Below, one piece after another: positions 1 through 9,005 of a stretch of 12,244 bases of DNA; positions within the stretch are counted from its first letter, which is position 1; each line of letters opens with the position of its first letter. The DNA is from Rickettsiales bacterium (GTDB lineage: Bacteria > Pseudomonadota > Alphaproteobacteria > TMED109). The DNA is taken from positions 20,326 through 32,569 of the forward strand of contig PBGQ01000032.1 in NCBI GenBank assembly GCA_002720125.1, written 5' to 3'. The position numbers and the translations under genes are program-made. The notes under the pieces were generated by a model, which made no database searches, was not told the DNA's origin, and was given only the letters and a program-made list of their open reading frames with translations.

Positions 1-508
1 TTTGGCTTATAATTTGATGTTATTACAAAGAATACTTTTTTTTTTATTAAGTAATTAAATAGTCTAGAGACTATCATTGCATCTGCGATATCAATTATTT
101 CTAGCTCGTCAAAGCATATTAATGCTATACTAGATGCTATTTCGGAAGAAGCTTTTTCTATTGGGTTAGTATTTTTTTTTAAACGGAGATGAGAAATTTT
201 CTCATGTATCGTATTGATGAACTCTTGAAAATGTATCCTTAAAATTTTTTTTTTAAAATATTTCTTTTCCATTAAATCAAAAAATAAATTTACGAGAAAA
301 GTTTTTCCTCCACCTGGGGGGCCATATATGTATATACTTTTTGCCTTTTGTTTAATTAATATTTTTTTAAAGATAGAATTTCTATCAATAAGTCTATCTA
401 ATAGATTGTCTAATTCAAAAATAAGTTTTTCTTGAAAAAAAATATGATCTATTTTTTTTTTTTTACTTCGTTATCATAAAAATTTTTTAATAATTTCCTT
501 GACTTCAT
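1..508 (-). CDS. zapE: ZapE/AFG1-family ATPase, 3' partial, frameshifted at an A13 run
   Basis: This is a P-loop ATPase of the ZapE (bacterial AFG1/LACE1-like) family, which in E. coli acts on FtsZ at the division site. It continues past base 1. The body reads in one open frame from about 473 to 1. It contains Walker A GPPGGGKT (300-323), Walker B ICFDE (105-119) followed by the family-typical IADAM, and a sensor-like ITSN near the edge. The ATG at 506-508 lies 1 nt after the mmsA stop and begins a family-like N-terminus (MKSRKLLKNFYDNEV), but that frame runs through 13 A residues (452-464) into TAG at 449-451 after 19 codons. Adding one A would join it to the ATPase frame (KKKK-IDHIFFQEK). 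The ATPase frame has a TAA at 471-473 and no ATG upstream of Walker A, so the ATG at 506 is the likely true start. The family call is firm; whether the gene is intact is unresolved. Confidence 0.82.
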
Positions 509-509
509 A

Positions 510-2000
510 TTATCCTAGTATTGGCATTTTAAATTCTGCTCCTTGTCTTATACCTTCAGGCCACTTAGAAGTAACTGTCTTTACATTTGTAAAAAATCTA
601 ATTGCATCCATACCATAAGCATTATGCCCACCAAATATTGAGTTTTTCCAACCACCAAAGCTAAAATAAGCAACAGGTACTGGTATTGGAATATTTACTC
701 CTACCATGCCTATATTCGACTCATTGGAAAAGTTTCTTGCTGTGTCTCCATCTCTAGTGAATATCGAGCATCCATTACCATACATATTATCTTTGACTAA
801 TTTTAAAGCCTCATCATAATCCTTTGATCTTACTATACTTAATATAGGTCCAAATATTTCTTCATTATAAATTTTCATATCTTTAGTAACATTGTCAAAT
901 AAACATGGACCAATAAAATACCCATTTTCATATCCTTGAAGTTTTATATTTCTTCGATCAACAATCAAATCTGCTCCTTCCTCTAGTCCCGAATCTATAA
1001 GACTGTTAATTCTATCGTGAGCCTCTTTGCTTACTACAGGTCCCATATCAGAGGTTTGGTCGTTGTAAGGTCCTACTTTGATATTATTTATTTTAGGTTT
1101 GATATTATTGATTAATTTTTCAGCAACATCTCCGACCGCAACTGCAACTGATATTGCCATACATCTTTCTCCTGCTGAACCATAGGCTGCTCCTATTAAT
1201 GCATCAGATGCTTGCTCAATATCTGCATCTGGCATAATTACCATATGATTTTTTGCGCTTCCTAATGCCTGCACTCTTTTATTAAAGGACGCTGATTTTT
1301 GGTAAATATAAGAAGCTACCTTGCTAGATCCCACAAAACTTACTGAAGATATATCCTTGTGCTCTATAATAGCATCAACTACTTCCTTATCACCATTTAC
1401 AACATTTACTAATCCTTTAGGCGCTCCTGCTTCTTCATATAGTTCAACTAATCGTATAGAACTCGAAGGATCTCTTTCAGAGGGTTTTAAAAGGAATGCG
1501 TTTCCACACGCTGTGGCAAGTGGAAACATCCATAGAGGGATCATGACCGGGAAATTAAATGGGGTTATTCCGGCACAAATTCCTAAAGGTTGTTTAATTG
1601 AAAAGGTATCAATTCCAGTACCAACCTGATTAGAAAATTCTCCTTTTAATAGATTTGGAATACCACATGCAAACTCTACAACTTCTATTCCTCTTTGAAG
1701 AGACCCTCTGGCATCTTCAATTGTTTTACCATGCTCTTTTGAAACTAATTCCGCTATTTCATTGGCGTTGTCCTCTAACAACTGTTTGTATTTAAACATT
1801 ATAGCAGCTCTTTTAGCTGGAGTAGTTTCTCTCCAAGAGGAAAGTATATTTTTTGAAACATCTAATGCTTTATTAACAACTGCAGTATTACCTAAACAGA
1901 CCTCAGATATAACTTCACCAATGGCTGGGTTATATACACTTCCTTTTCTTTCACCACCCGAAATTTTTTCTCCATTGATATAGTGCTTAATTAAATCCAT
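510..2000 (-). CDS. mmsA: CoA-acylating methylmalonate/malonate semialdehyde dehydrogenase
   Basis: An aldehyde dehydrogenase of the MmsA/IolA branch. It oxidises methylmalonate semialdehyde to propionyl-CoA, or malonate semialdehyde to acetyl-CoA, with NAD+, CoA and loss of CO2. These are end steps of valine, beta-alanine and inositol breakdown in the cytoplasm. At 496 aa it is full length. Visible landmarks are TPFNFP with oxyanion-hole Asn149, KPSER with Lys172, the nucleophile Cys280 in GERCMAIS, and EEIFGP at 380-385. The AKNHMV stretch near 249-254 replaces the glutamate motif of hydrolytic aldehyde dehydrogenases and is diagnostic of the CoA-dependent branch. The ATG is supported by an AAGGA ribosome site 7 nt upstream. 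The gene starts 14 nt after the exchanger gene. Placement beside succinate dehydrogenase fits a route into the TCA cycle, but that link is inferred. Confidence 0.95.
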   Translation of the reverse strand: MDLIKHYINGEKISGGERKGSVYNPAIGEVISEVCLGNTAVVNKALDVSKNILSSWRETTPAKRAAIMFKYKQLLEDNANEIAELVSKEHGKTIEDARGSLQRGIEVVEFACGIPNLLKGEFSNQVGTGIDTFSIKQPLGICAGITPFNFPVMIPLWMFPLATACGNAFLLKPSERDPSSSIRLVELYEEAGAPKGLVNVVNGDKEVVDAIIEHKDISSVSFVGSSKVASYIYQKSASFNKRVQALGSAKNHMVIMPDADIEQASDALIGAAYGSAGERCMAISVAVAVGDVAEKLINNIKPKINNIKVGPYNDQTSDMGPVVSKEAHDRINSLIDSGLEEGADLIVDRRNIKLQGYENGYFIGPCLFDNVTKDMKIYNEEIFGPILSIVRSKDYDEALKLVKDNMYGNGCSIFTRDGDTARNFSNESNIGMVGVNIPIPVPVAYFSFGGWKNSIFGGHNAYGMDAIRFFTNVKTVTSKWPEGIRQGAEFKMPILG

Positions 2001-2007
2001 GATAAAA

Positions 2008-2012
2008 TCCTT
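2008..2012 (-). promoter_or_regulatory. Ribosome binding site of mmsA
   Basis: AAGGA on the minus strand, 7 nt before the mmsA ATG, lies inside the 14-nt spacer after the exchanger stop codon. It is the clearest Shine-Dalgarno site in the window and fixes the mmsA start. Confidence 0.7.
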
Positions 2013-2014
2013 AT

Positions 2015-2950
2015 CTATATTTTTATATATAAAAATAAAATATACATTATATAAGAAAGCAATAATAGTACAATCAAAGTTCTATTTAAAAACCTTATAT
2101 AGAAGGCTATTAAAACAAACACTAACATAGAAAATATTAAGTAATAAATATCTATTAAATCTACTGTATCTTTAGTAATTATTGGCGTAATAACTGAAGC
2201 AGTACCTGTAATTCCAAGTAAATTAAAAAGATTTGAACCTAGTATAGCGCCTAATATAAAATTTATTTGACCTCTATATGCAGCTACAACTGATGTAGCT
2301 ACTTCTGGTATTGAGGTGCCAATAGCAACTAAACTTAAACCTATTATAGTTTGGCTAACATTAAAAAAATTAGCTACATTAACAGCTCCCTTTACTAGAA
2401 TTTCAGCTCCCACGAAAACTCCCATAATTCCTATTAAAGAAAAAATGAATGATTTTGGTAAAGACATAAGAATTTCCTCTTCTTTAACTTCAAACTTTCT
2501 TCCTCCCACTTTGGCTTCGTAAATAATAAAAAATATGTATAAGCATAGAGTTATAATCATTATCACCCCTAAATAGAAACTGAAATGCTCTGTAGTCAAC
2601 AAAATTAGGCTATACAGCAATGTAATTATTAATAGAAAAATGCAATCAATTTTCTTTACATCACTTTTTTTGGGTATCTTTATCAAAAATGCAACTGGCA
2701 ATGCAAATAGTATATTAGCAATATTAGAGCCCACTATATTTCCTATTGTTATGCCTTCGAATCCTTTAATAGCAGCATTTACTGATATAGCAAGCTCTGG
2801 AGCGGAGGTTCCGAATGCAACAAGGGTCATAGCTACAATAAAAGGTTGTATTTTCAAGTTTCTTGCTAGGGAAGTAGCACCATTTACCAGCCATTCACCA
2901 CTAAAATAAAGTATTACTATTCCAATAAAAAGATATAGTAAACCTATCAA
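2015..2950 (-). CDS. Na+/Ca2+ exchanger-family (CaCA) membrane antiporter
   Basis: An inner-membrane cation antiporter of the CaCA superfamily, YrbG-like, of 311 aa and about ten hydrophobic segments. The two inverted alpha repeats are plain: GTSAPE (47-52) with GNIVGSN (70-76), and GTSIPE (211-216) with GAILGSN (234-240). The acidic residues Glu52 and Glu216 correspond to the ion-binding glutamates of the family. A charged loop around 145-165 separates the two halves. The start is TTG at 2948-2950, overlapping the sdhB stop as TTGA. The first in-frame ATG (Met41) would remove the first membrane segment, so TTG is preferred. Its position between sdhB and mmsA implies co-transcription. The transported ion cannot be told from sequence: Na+/Ca2+ exchange is the family default. 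Confidence 0.9.
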   Translation of the reverse strand: MIGLLYLFIGIVILYFSGEWLVNGATSLARNLKIQPFIVAMTLVAFGTSAPELAISVNAAIKGFEGITIGNIVGSNIANILFALPVAFLIKIPKKSDVKKIDCIFLLIITLLYSLILLTTEHFSFYLGVIMIITLCLYIFFIIYEAKVGGRKFEVKEEEILMSLPKSFIFSLIGIMGVFVGAEILVKGAVNVANFFNVSQTIIGLSLVAIGTSIPEVATSVVAAYRGQINFILGAILGSNLFNLLGITGTASVITPIITKDTVDLIDIYYLIFSMLVFVLIAFYIRFLNRTLIVLLLLSYIMYILFLYIKI

Positions 2951-3726
2951 CTTTTAGCCAAAATTTTTTGTTTTATTTTGGCGATTGCCTTAGCCGGATT
3001 TAAACCCTTAGGGCAGGTTTTAGTACAATTCATAATAGTGTGACATCTATATAATTTGAAAGAATCCTCTAAAGAATTAAGTCTTTCATCGGTCGCATTG
3101 TCTCTAGTATCAGCTATCCATCGCCAGGCTTGCAGCAATATTGCTGGTCCTAGGTATTTATCTCCATTCCACCAATAACTGGGACAACTTGTAGAACAAC
3201 AAAAACACATAATACATTCATATAAACCGTCTAATTGTTTTCTATCCTCTGGAGATTGTAGTTGTTCTCTTTCTACTAAATTACCTTCATCTTTTTTCAA
3301 CCAAGGTTCAATAGAATTATACTGCTTATAAACGTGAGATAAATCAGGAACTAAATCTTTAATTACTGGCATGTGAGGTAAAGGATATATTTTAACATCA
3401 CCTTTCATATCATTAATATATTTTGTACAAGCCAAAGTATTTGTACCATCAATATTCATGGAGCAACTTCCACAAACACCTTCTCTACAAGATCTTCTGA
3501 AAGTAAGTGTTGGATCAATACTATTTTTTATAGTGATCAAGGCATCCAAAACCATAGGGCCGCAATCCTTTAGATCTACTTCATATGTATCAGTTCTAGG
3601 ATTCTCTTTTAATTCTGGATCATATCTGTAAATAACAAACCTTTTCTTGTAGTCGGTCTTTTTTTCAAGTTTATAGTCTTTACCTTGATTTATCCTAGAG
3701 TTTTTTGGAAGTCTTAATTCAACCAT
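2947..3726 (-). CDS. sdhB: Succinate dehydrogenase iron-sulfur subunit
   Basis: The electron-transfer subunit of complex II, carrying electrons from SdhA FAD to ubiquinone on the cytoplasmic face of the inner membrane. At 259 aa it is full length. [2Fe-2S] ligands are Cys80, Cys85, Cys88 and Cys100. By alignment with E. coli SdhB, the [4Fe-4S] ligands are Cys171, Cys174, Cys177 and Cys238, and the [3Fe-4S] ligands are Cys181, Cys228 and Cys234. The SYWW motif at 183-186 corresponds to the quinone-site SFWW of E. coli. The N-terminal style (LPKNS near residue 6, then YRYDP) is alphaproteobacterial/mitochondrial. It starts 8 nt after sdhA, and its TGA stop overlaps the exchanger start. Confidence 0.98.
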   Translation of the reverse strand: MVELRLPKNSRINQGKDYKLEKKTDYKKRFVIYRYDPELKENPRTDTYEVDLKDCGPMVLDALITIKNSIDPTLTFRRSCREGVCGSCSMNIDGTNTLACTKYINDMKGDVKIYPLPHMPVIKDLVPDLSHVYKQYNSIEPWLKKDEGNLVEREQLQSPEDRKQLDGLYECIMCFCCSTSCPSYWWNGDKYLGPAILLQAWRWIADTRDNATDERLNSLEDSFKLYRCHTIMNCTKTCPKGLNPAKAIAKIKQKILAKS

Positions 3727-3734
3727 AAGATTAA

Positions 3735-5525
3735 CTAATATACTCTTGCTTTGGGAGGAAATGACTGAACCTCGTTCGACATAGCTCTCAAGGTAACAGG
3801 TCTAGATCCCAATTTGACATCTTTATCTTCTAACCAACTTAAGGTATGAAATAACCAGTTTTTATCGTCTCTTTCTTGGTAATCGTCTCTTGCATGAGCA
3901 CCTCTACTTTCTTTTCTATTTTCTGCTGATTTCATAGTAACTAAGGCTTGTTGAATAAGATTTTCTAATTCTAGAGTTTCGAGTAGTTCAGTGTTCCAAA
4001 TTAAAGACCTATCTTTGACGCCTATATTTTCAAATTGCGAATATATTCCAGACATATTTTTATTTCCTTCTTTCAATCCATCTCCTGTACGAAATACTGA
4101 ACAATGCTTTTGCATTGATTTCTGCATTTGCAACCGGATTAAAGAAGGATATTCGTCTCCTTTTGAATGTCTAATTCTATCAAATCTATCTAAGGATTTT
4201 TCTATAGAACCAATTGGACTAAAATTTGATTTCTTAATATTTTTGAATTCTTTTGATATATGGTTTGCAACACTTCTACCAAAAACTACTAGGTCAAGAA
4301 GAGAGTTTGAACCTAATCTATTAGCTCCATGCACTGATACGCATGCTGCCTCGCCTATAGCATATAGATTCTGGATTTTTAAGTCATTTTTACCATCTAA
4401 GTTAGTAACAACTTCTCCAGTATATTTTGCTGGAATTCCACCCATGTTATAGTGACATGTAGGAATAACTGGTATTGGTTCCTTTGTCACATCAATTCCG
4501 GCAAAAATTTTAGCTGTCTCAGAAATTCCTGGTAGTCTTTCGTTGATTACTTTCGGATCTAAATGATTTAAATGTAAATGTATATGATCACTATGATTAC
4601 CAACTCCTCTACCTTCATTGATCTCTATAGTCATGGACCTAGCTACTACATCCCTAGAGGCTAAATCTTTTGCGTTAGGAGCGTATCTCTCCATGAATCT
4701 CTCACCTTCTTTATTAGTCAAGTAGCCACCCTCTCCTCTAGTTCCTTCTGTAATTAAACATCCAGCCCCATAAATGCCAGTCGGATGAAATTGTACGAAT
4801 TCCATATCTTGTAAGGGAACTCCTGCTCTTAAAGCCATTGCATTTCCATCCCCCGTGCAAGTGTGAGCAGAAGTCGCTGAAAAATATACTCTTCCATATC
4901 CGCCTGTAGCGAGAATAACCTTCTGCGCATTAAATCTATGAATAGTACCATCCTCTAGACACCAGGCTAAAATACCGCAGCAATTTTCATCCTTATCCAT
5001 AATCAAATCAAGCGCTATGTATTCTATAAAAAATTCTGCATTATTTTTGATAGATTGCTGATATAAAGTATGGAGAATAGCATGCCCAGTTCTATCTGCA
5101 GCAGAACAAGTTCTATTTGCTGGAGGGCCATCTCCAAACTCAGTAGTCATGCCTCCAAAAGGTCTTTGATAAATTTTTCCATCAGGCGTTCTTGAGAAAG
5201 GGACGCCATAATGTTCTAATTCAACAACAGCGGGTATGGCTTCTCTACACATATATTCAATAGCATCTTGGTCTCCCAGCCAATCAGAACCTTTTACGGT
5301 ATCATACATGTGCCATTTCCAATTGTCATCGCTCATATTACCTAAGGCTGCGCTAATTCCACCTTGAGCTGCAACAGTATGACTTCTAGTAGGAAAAACT
5401 TTGGTTATGCAGGCCACCTTAAGACCACTTTCTACTAATCCAAGTGTAGCTCTCAACCCAGCCCCTCCTGCACCTACTACTACTACATCATAAGAATGTT
5501 CTACTATATTATATGCCTTGGCCAT
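3735..5525 (-). CDS. sdhA: Succinate dehydrogenase flavoprotein subunit
   Basis: The catalytic subunit that oxidises succinate to fumarate in the TCA cycle. It is 596 aa, full length for the alphaproteobacterial/mitochondrial type. The FAD-binding GAGGAG is at 18-23. His49 in [10 protein letters not shown] is the residue that carries covalent FAD. HPTG is at 247-250. Arg291 in RDVVAR is the likely proton-shuttle arginine, and His358 (PTCHYN) and Arg403 (ANRLGSN) are substrate-binding residues by comparison with E. coli. The C-terminal [21 protein letters not shown] region is intact at about 537-554. The ATG follows sdhD by 5 nt, with AGGA overlapping the sdhD stop only 3 nt ahead of the start, suggesting coupled translation. 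The covalent flavin requires SdhE, which is not in this window. Confidence 0.98.
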   Translation of the reverse strand: MAKAYNIVEHSYDVVVVGAGGAGLRATLGLVESGLKVACITKVFPTRSHTVAAQGGISAALGNMSDDNWKWHMYDTVKGSDWLGDQDAIEYMCREAIPAVVELEHYGVPFSRTPDGKIYQRPFGGMTTEFGDGPPANRTCSAADRTGHAILHTLYQQSIKNNAEFFIEYIALDLIMDKDENCCGILAWCLEDGTIHRFNAQKVILATGGYGRVYFSATSAHTCTGDGNAMALRAGVPLQDMEFVQFHPTGIYGAGCLITEGTRGEGGYLTNKEGERFMERYAPNAKDLASRDVVARSMTIEINEGRGVGNHSDHIHLHLNHLDPKVINERLPGISETAKIFAGIDVTKEPIPVIPTCHYNMGGIPAKYTGEVVTNLDGKNDLKIQNLYAIGEAACVSVHGANRLGSNSLLDLVVFGRSVANHISKEFKNIKKSNFSPIGSIEKSLDRFDRIRHSKGDEYPSLIRLQMQKSMQKHCSVFRTGDGLKEGNKNMSGIYSQFENIGVKDRSLIWNTELLETLELENLIQQALVTMKSAENRKESRGAHARDDYQERDDKNWLFHTLSWLEDKDVKLGSRPVTLRAMSNEVQSFPPKARVY

Positions 5526-5530
5526 AAATC

Positions 5531-5902
5531 CTATCTAACAAATAAAAAAATTATAAACATAATTAATACGAATACTGCTAATGTAAAGATTTCTAGTGTC
5601 TTTAATAGAAAAAATTTAATTCTTATATTATGAATATAGTCCTCAACTACAACAGTCAATCCTAATCTCATATGATAGCTAGCAATCAATAGAAAAAATA
5701 TAAGAAAAATAAAATTTGGTATACTGTTTAACCATATTACTTTTTTTTCATAACTTAAAGATAGGAATTTTGGAAGATTTAGTAGAAGCCATACTGATAA
5801 GGGGAGCATTGCAACAGCCGTTAATTTTTGCTGCCACCAATGCTTAAGACCAGACTCATGCACCTCGTTTGTATTATAAACTTTTTCTTTACTGTTTTTC
5901 AT
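5531..5902 (-). CDS. sdhD: Succinate dehydrogenase membrane anchor, SdhD subunit
   Basis: The small membrane anchor of complex II, 123 aa, contributing to heme b and quinone binding. Three hydrophobic segments are visible at about 28-47, 62-84 and 97-122. The N-terminal [13 protein letters not shown] (18-30) is characteristic of alphaproteobacterial SdhD. In [17 protein letters not shown] (75-91), His77 is the likely heme ligand and Asp88-Tyr89 match the quinone-site pair of E. coli SdhD. It lies 4 nt after sdhC and 5 nt before sdhA. Divergence in this family is high, so identification rests on the His/Asp-Tyr motif plus position. Confidence 0.94.
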   Translation of the reverse strand: MKNSKEKVYNTNEVHESGLKHWWQQKLTAVAMLPLSVWLLLNLPKFLSLSYEKKVIWLNSIPNFIFLIFFLLIASYHMRLGLTVVVEDYIHNIRIKFFLLKTLEIFTLAVFVLIMFIIFLFVR

Positions 5903-5906
5903 AATA

Positions 5907-6278
5907 TTATAATGTCCAAAGCATAAAATTCAGAAAAATAGAAAGAAATATTATTGAGTATCCAGAATAATTCACGTTTTTTAAATCAAATCCAAAACCT
6001 AAATCCCAAATTAAATGTCTTATTCCATTTAGAGTATGATAAAGCAATGAAAAAGTGTAAAGTATAAAAAAAATTTTACCAATTAATGATTGTGTAAATA
6101 ATTCAATAAATTTGTAAGTTTCTTTCTCAGATATAATTAATAAAATTAAGATAAAAATTAAAAAAAGTCCGAATGATTGAATAATACCAGTTATTCTGTG
6201 TGAGATTGATAGTAACGAGGTAATTTGGGGCTTGTAAATTGTTAAATGAGGTGATGTTGGTCTATTTTCTTTATTCAT
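5907..6278 (-). CDS. sdhC: Succinate dehydrogenase cytochrome b556 subunit
   Basis: The larger heme-binding anchor of complex II, 123 aa with three hydrophobic segments (about 31-50, 68-90 and 106-122). The N-terminus RPTSPHLTIYKPQITS (6-21) is a family signature. In SISHR, Ser24 and Arg28 match the quinone-site Ser27 and Arg31 of E. coli. In HTLNGIRH, His81 corresponds to the heme ligand His84 of E. coli. The ATG follows the asd stop by only 4 nt, so no dedicated sdh promoter fits in the gap. Expression must come from upstream, or from a promoter inside asd, which I could not identify. Confidence 0.96.
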   Translation of the reverse strand: MNKENRPTSPHLTIYKPQITSLLSISHRITGIIQSFGLFLIFILILLIISEKETYKFIELFTQSLIGKIFFILYTFSLLYHTLNGIRHLIWDLGFGFDLKNVNYSGYSIIFLSIFLNFMLWTL

Positions 6279-6282
6279 AACC

Positions 6283-7281
6283 TTATATTATTTTTTGAGC
6301 TATCAAAGACTCAGCTATTTGTACAGAATTTAATGCCGCTCCTTTAAGTAAATTATCAGAAACAACCCATAAATTAAAAGCGTTTTTATCAAATAAATCT
6401 TTCCTTAACCTAGAAACGTAAACCCAGGGCTTTCCTGCACTTGTAATTGGAGTATGATAATCTTCTTTTGAATATTTTACACCTTCAGCTATATTTAATT
6501 TATTCTCAATCTCTTTTATAGTAACTTCTCTCTCTAGCCTTAGATATACTGCTTCTGCATGTCCAATAAAAGTGCCTACTCTCACACAAGTAGCATTTAC
6601 CTTAATATTATTATCAAGTATTTTTCTAGTTTCATTTACCATCTTCATTTCTTCCTTAGTAAACCTTTCTTCAGTGAAAGCATCTATTTGAGGCACTACA
6701 TTGAAACCTATCTGTTTTGGAATGTACTGAGTCTTAATAGGTTTATTATTCAATAAATTAAAAGTTTGTTCTTCCAGTTCGTTAATGGCCTTTTGGCCTG
6801 CACCAGAAACAGACTGATAAGTTGAAACTACTATTTCAGAAATTTTTGATAATTCGTGAATTGGTTTAAGCGCCACCAACATCTGAATAGTGGAACAATT
6901 AGGGTTAGAAAAAATTTTTCTTTTAGAATTTTTTAAAGCTTCAGAATTAATTTCTGGTACAATTAATGATATATCTTTTTCCATTCTGAAACACGAAGTG
7001 TTGTCAATTACAAAACAACCTTTGTTTTCTGCCATTATTGCATATTTTGCAGAAATAGTAGAACCAGCAGAAAAAAAAGCTAAATCCGTATTTTGAAAAT
7101 CAAAACCCTCCAGACTATCTACATAAAACTCATGTTCTTGATGACTTATGATTTTTCCTTTAGAGTGCCTCGATGCAAGAAGAGTAATGCTATTGTATGG
7201 AAGCTTTCTTTCTAAAACAGTACTAAGCATTTTTCTTCCTACTGCGCCTGTTGCTCCTACTATGGCAATGTTATATTTCAT
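6283..7281 (-). CDS. asd: Aspartate-semialdehyde dehydrogenase
   Basis: Reduces aspartyl-4-phosphate to aspartate-4-semialdehyde with NADPH, the branch point to lysine/diaminopimelate, threonine and methionine. At 332 aa it is full length. The NADP-binding GATGAVG is at 9-15. Arg99 in CFRM, the nucleophile Cys129 in NPNCST, Gln156, Arg234 and His241 are all present. The Cys-Gln spacing of 27 and Arg-His spacing of 7 match the family's active site. The segment between Arg234 and His241 reads VGTFIG, where proline usually follows the first valine, a mild variation. The ATG lies inside the end of leuB (11-nt overlap), and sdhC follows after 4 nt, so the gene is embedded in a coupled run. Confidence 0.97.
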   Translation of the reverse strand: MKYNIAIVGATGAVGRKMLSTVLERKLPYNSITLLASRHSKGKIISHQEHEFYVDSLEGFDFQNTDLAFFSAGSTISAKYAIMAENKGCFVIDNTSCFRMEKDISLIVPEINSEALKNSKRKIFSNPNCSTIQMLVALKPIHELSKISEIVVSTYQSVSGAGQKAINELEEQTFNLLNNKPIKTQYIPKQIGFNVVPQIDAFTEERFTKEEMKMVNETRKILDNNIKVNATCVRVGTFIGHAEAVYLRLEREVTIKEIENKLNIAEGVKYSKEDYHTPITSAGKPWVYVSRLRKDLFDKNAFNLWVVSDNLLKGAALNSVQIAESLIAQKII

Positions 7282-8398
7282 CTTTATTTTTCGCTAAATG
7301 ATCTATTTCCTGACTTATTAAAAGTCCCATATCAGTGGTTGATACTAGTTTATCCTTATCTTTGAATATATCTTGAGTCCTATAACCCTTATTCAAAACT
7401 AACTCAACTGCTTTTTCTAGTAAGAGCGCAATTTCTTTTTCTTTTAAAGAGTAATCTAATAACATAGCAAACGAAAGTATCATTGCAATTGGATTCGCTA
7501 TATTTTTATTTGCTATATCGGGTGCGCTCCCATGAACTGGCTCATAGAGGGACAATCTTTTATTATTTTCTCTTATTTTTCCTAAACTAGCTGAAGGAAG
7601 CATTCCTAACGAACCAGTTAATTCTGCTGAAATGTCTGAAAGTATGTCACCAAAAAGATTTCCTGTAACTATAACATCAAATTGTTTTGGATTTCTTACC
7701 AATTGCATAGCGCAATTATCTGCATACATATTTTTTAAATTAATTTGCCTATATTCACTGTTTTTTAATTTTAGTATTTCCTCTCTCCATAATAAGCCAG
7801 ACTCCATAACGTTTGATTTATCTACTGAGTGAACAAGCCCACTCCTGTTTAAAGCTATTTCAAATCCTACTCTACCTAATCTAGTTATTTCATCTGTATG
7901 GTAGACCTCAGTATTTATGCCTTTTCTTTTTCCATTTTTCATATCTTCTATTCCTCTAGGTTCACCAAAATAAATACCTCCCGTTAACTCTCTTAATACT
8001 ATGATATTCATTCCTTTAACAATTTCAGGCTTTAGTGAGGATGCTTCAGCTAAGGCATCAAATACTTTTGCTGGCCTTATATTGGCGAATAAATCTAGTT
8101 CTTTTCTAAGTTTTAATAGACCCCTTTCTGGTCTTTTTTCAAAAGGCAATTCGTTATATTTATCACCTCCTACAGCACCCAATAGTACCCCATCACTCTG
8201 TCTCGCCTTATCTATAACCCTATTTGTTATTGGTTCATTGTGCTCGTCATAAGAGGATCCTCCTATTAAGTCTTCATCTAAATTGAATTCTAAATGTGTT
8301 ACTTTCTCTAATGAGTTTATTATGTGTTTTAGTGCATTGCTGATTTCTGGACCAATTCCATCACCAGGCAAAAGAAGAATGTTAGATTTAGTTTTCAT
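7271..8398 (-). CDS. leuB: 3-isopropylmalate dehydrogenase
   Basis: Catalyses NAD+-dependent oxidation and decarboxylation of 3-isopropylmalate to 2-oxoisocaproate, the last leucine-specific step before transamination. At 375 aa it is full length. Visible elements are LLPGDGIGPEI (9-19), Arg98 and Arg108 in LRKELDLFANIRP, Arg136 in LREL, Tyr143, Lys194 in DKSNV, and metal-binding Asp227, Asp251 and Asp255 (YADN and DILSD). The NAD+-preferring motif is EPVHGSAPDIANKNIANP (286-303). Arg94-97 region RGLLKLRKELDLF separates it from isocitrate dehydrogenase. The start overlaps leuD by 11 nt and the end overlaps asd by 11 nt; no strong ribosome site precedes it, consistent with coupling. Confidence 0.98.
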   Translation of the reverse strand: MKTKSNILLLPGDGIGPEISNALKHIINSLEKVTHLEFNLDEDLIGGSSYDEHNEPITNRVIDKARQSDGVLLGAVGGDKYNELPFEKRPERGLLKLRKELDLFANIRPAKVFDALAEASSLKPEIVKGMNIIVLRELTGGIYFGEPRGIEDMKNGKRKGINTEVYHTDEITRLGRVGFEIALNRSGLVHSVDKSNVMESGLLWREEILKLKNSEYRQINLKNMYADNCAMQLVRNPKQFDVIVTGNLFGDILSDISAELTGSLGMLPSASLGKIRENNKRLSLYEPVHGSAPDIANKNIANPIAMILSFAMLLDYSLKEKEIALLLEKAVELVLNKGYRTQDIFKDKDKLVSTTDMGLLISQEIDHLAKNKDEI

Positions 8399-9002
8399 TT
8401 TTTAATAATTTCCACGGTTTATTTTTAAATTCATTGTTTTCGTAATTCTTAATGCTTTTTATATGTTTTAGAGTAAGTTCTATGTCATCATATCCATGTA
8501 GCAACCTTTCTCTAACTGAGTCCTCAACCTCAAAAAAATAACTGTTATTGCCAGAATGAACTTTTTTTTCCTTTAAATTAACTGTTATTAACTGCTTTTT
8601 ATTGGCTATTTCATCAAGACTCAATACCTCATCTTTTTTAAGAACTAACGGGAAAAGGCCATTCTTAATAGAGTTGTTATAGAATATATCTGCGAATGAA
8701 GTCGATATTACACATCTTATTCCAAAATCTAATAAAGCCCAAGGAGCATGTTCTCTTGAGGATCCACAACCAAAATTGTCACCAGCAACTATAATCTTGG
8801 CTTTTTTCCAAGGATCTTTGTTTAATACAAATTTTTCATTTTTTTCATTATTTCTTTTAAATCGTTTTTCAAAAAAAAGATGTTTTCCGAGACCTTTCCT
8901 CTCAATGGTCTTCAAAAATTGTTTAGGTATAATTGCATCAGTATCAATGTTTATTTCAGGAAGACTGGCAGCAACACTACTTATTTCTTCAAACTTTAAC
9001 AC
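8388..9002 (-). CDS. leuD: 3-isopropylmalate dehydratase small subunit
   Basis: The swivel-domain subunit that pairs with LeuC to isomerise 2-isopropylmalate to 3-isopropylmalate. At 204 aa it has the usual length. The signature DTDAIIPKQFL is at 20-30 and GDNFGCGSSREHAPWAL at 74-90, with ERLLHGYDDI near the C-terminus. The start codon is GTG (9000-9002), 3 nt after the leuC stop. A GGAG ribosome site sits 9 nt upstream, inside the last codons of leuC. The conserved LKFEEISS-type beginning supports this start, and the next in-frame ATG is not near. Confidence 0.97.
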   Translation of the reverse strand: MLKFEEISSVAASLPEINIDTDAIIPKQFLKTIERKGLGKHLFFEKRFKRNNEKNEKFVLNKDPWKKAKIIVAGDNFGCGSSREHAPWALLDFGIRCVISTSFADIFYNNSIKNGLFPLVLKKDEVLSLDEIANKKQLITVNLKEKKVHSGNNSYFFEVEDSVRERLLHGYDDIELTLKHIKSIKNYENNEFKNKPWKLLKNEN

Positions 9003-9005
9003 TTT

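Noticed and set aside
1321..1983. Plus-strand open frames of 102 and 73 codons opposite mmsA
   Set aside because: They are antisense to a fully supported dehydrogenase gene, show no recognisable motif and have no ribosome site.
2947..2949. Reassignment of TGA as a sense codon, as in some very reduced alphaproteobacteria
   Set aside because: TGA ends sdhB at the position expected for the family, and tryptophans in the proteins are encoded in normal full-length frames, so the standard bacterial code fits.
3991..4452. Plus-strand open frame of 153 codons opposite sdhA
   Set aside because: It is the longest antisense frame but mirrors conserved SdhA codons and has no domain-like composition.
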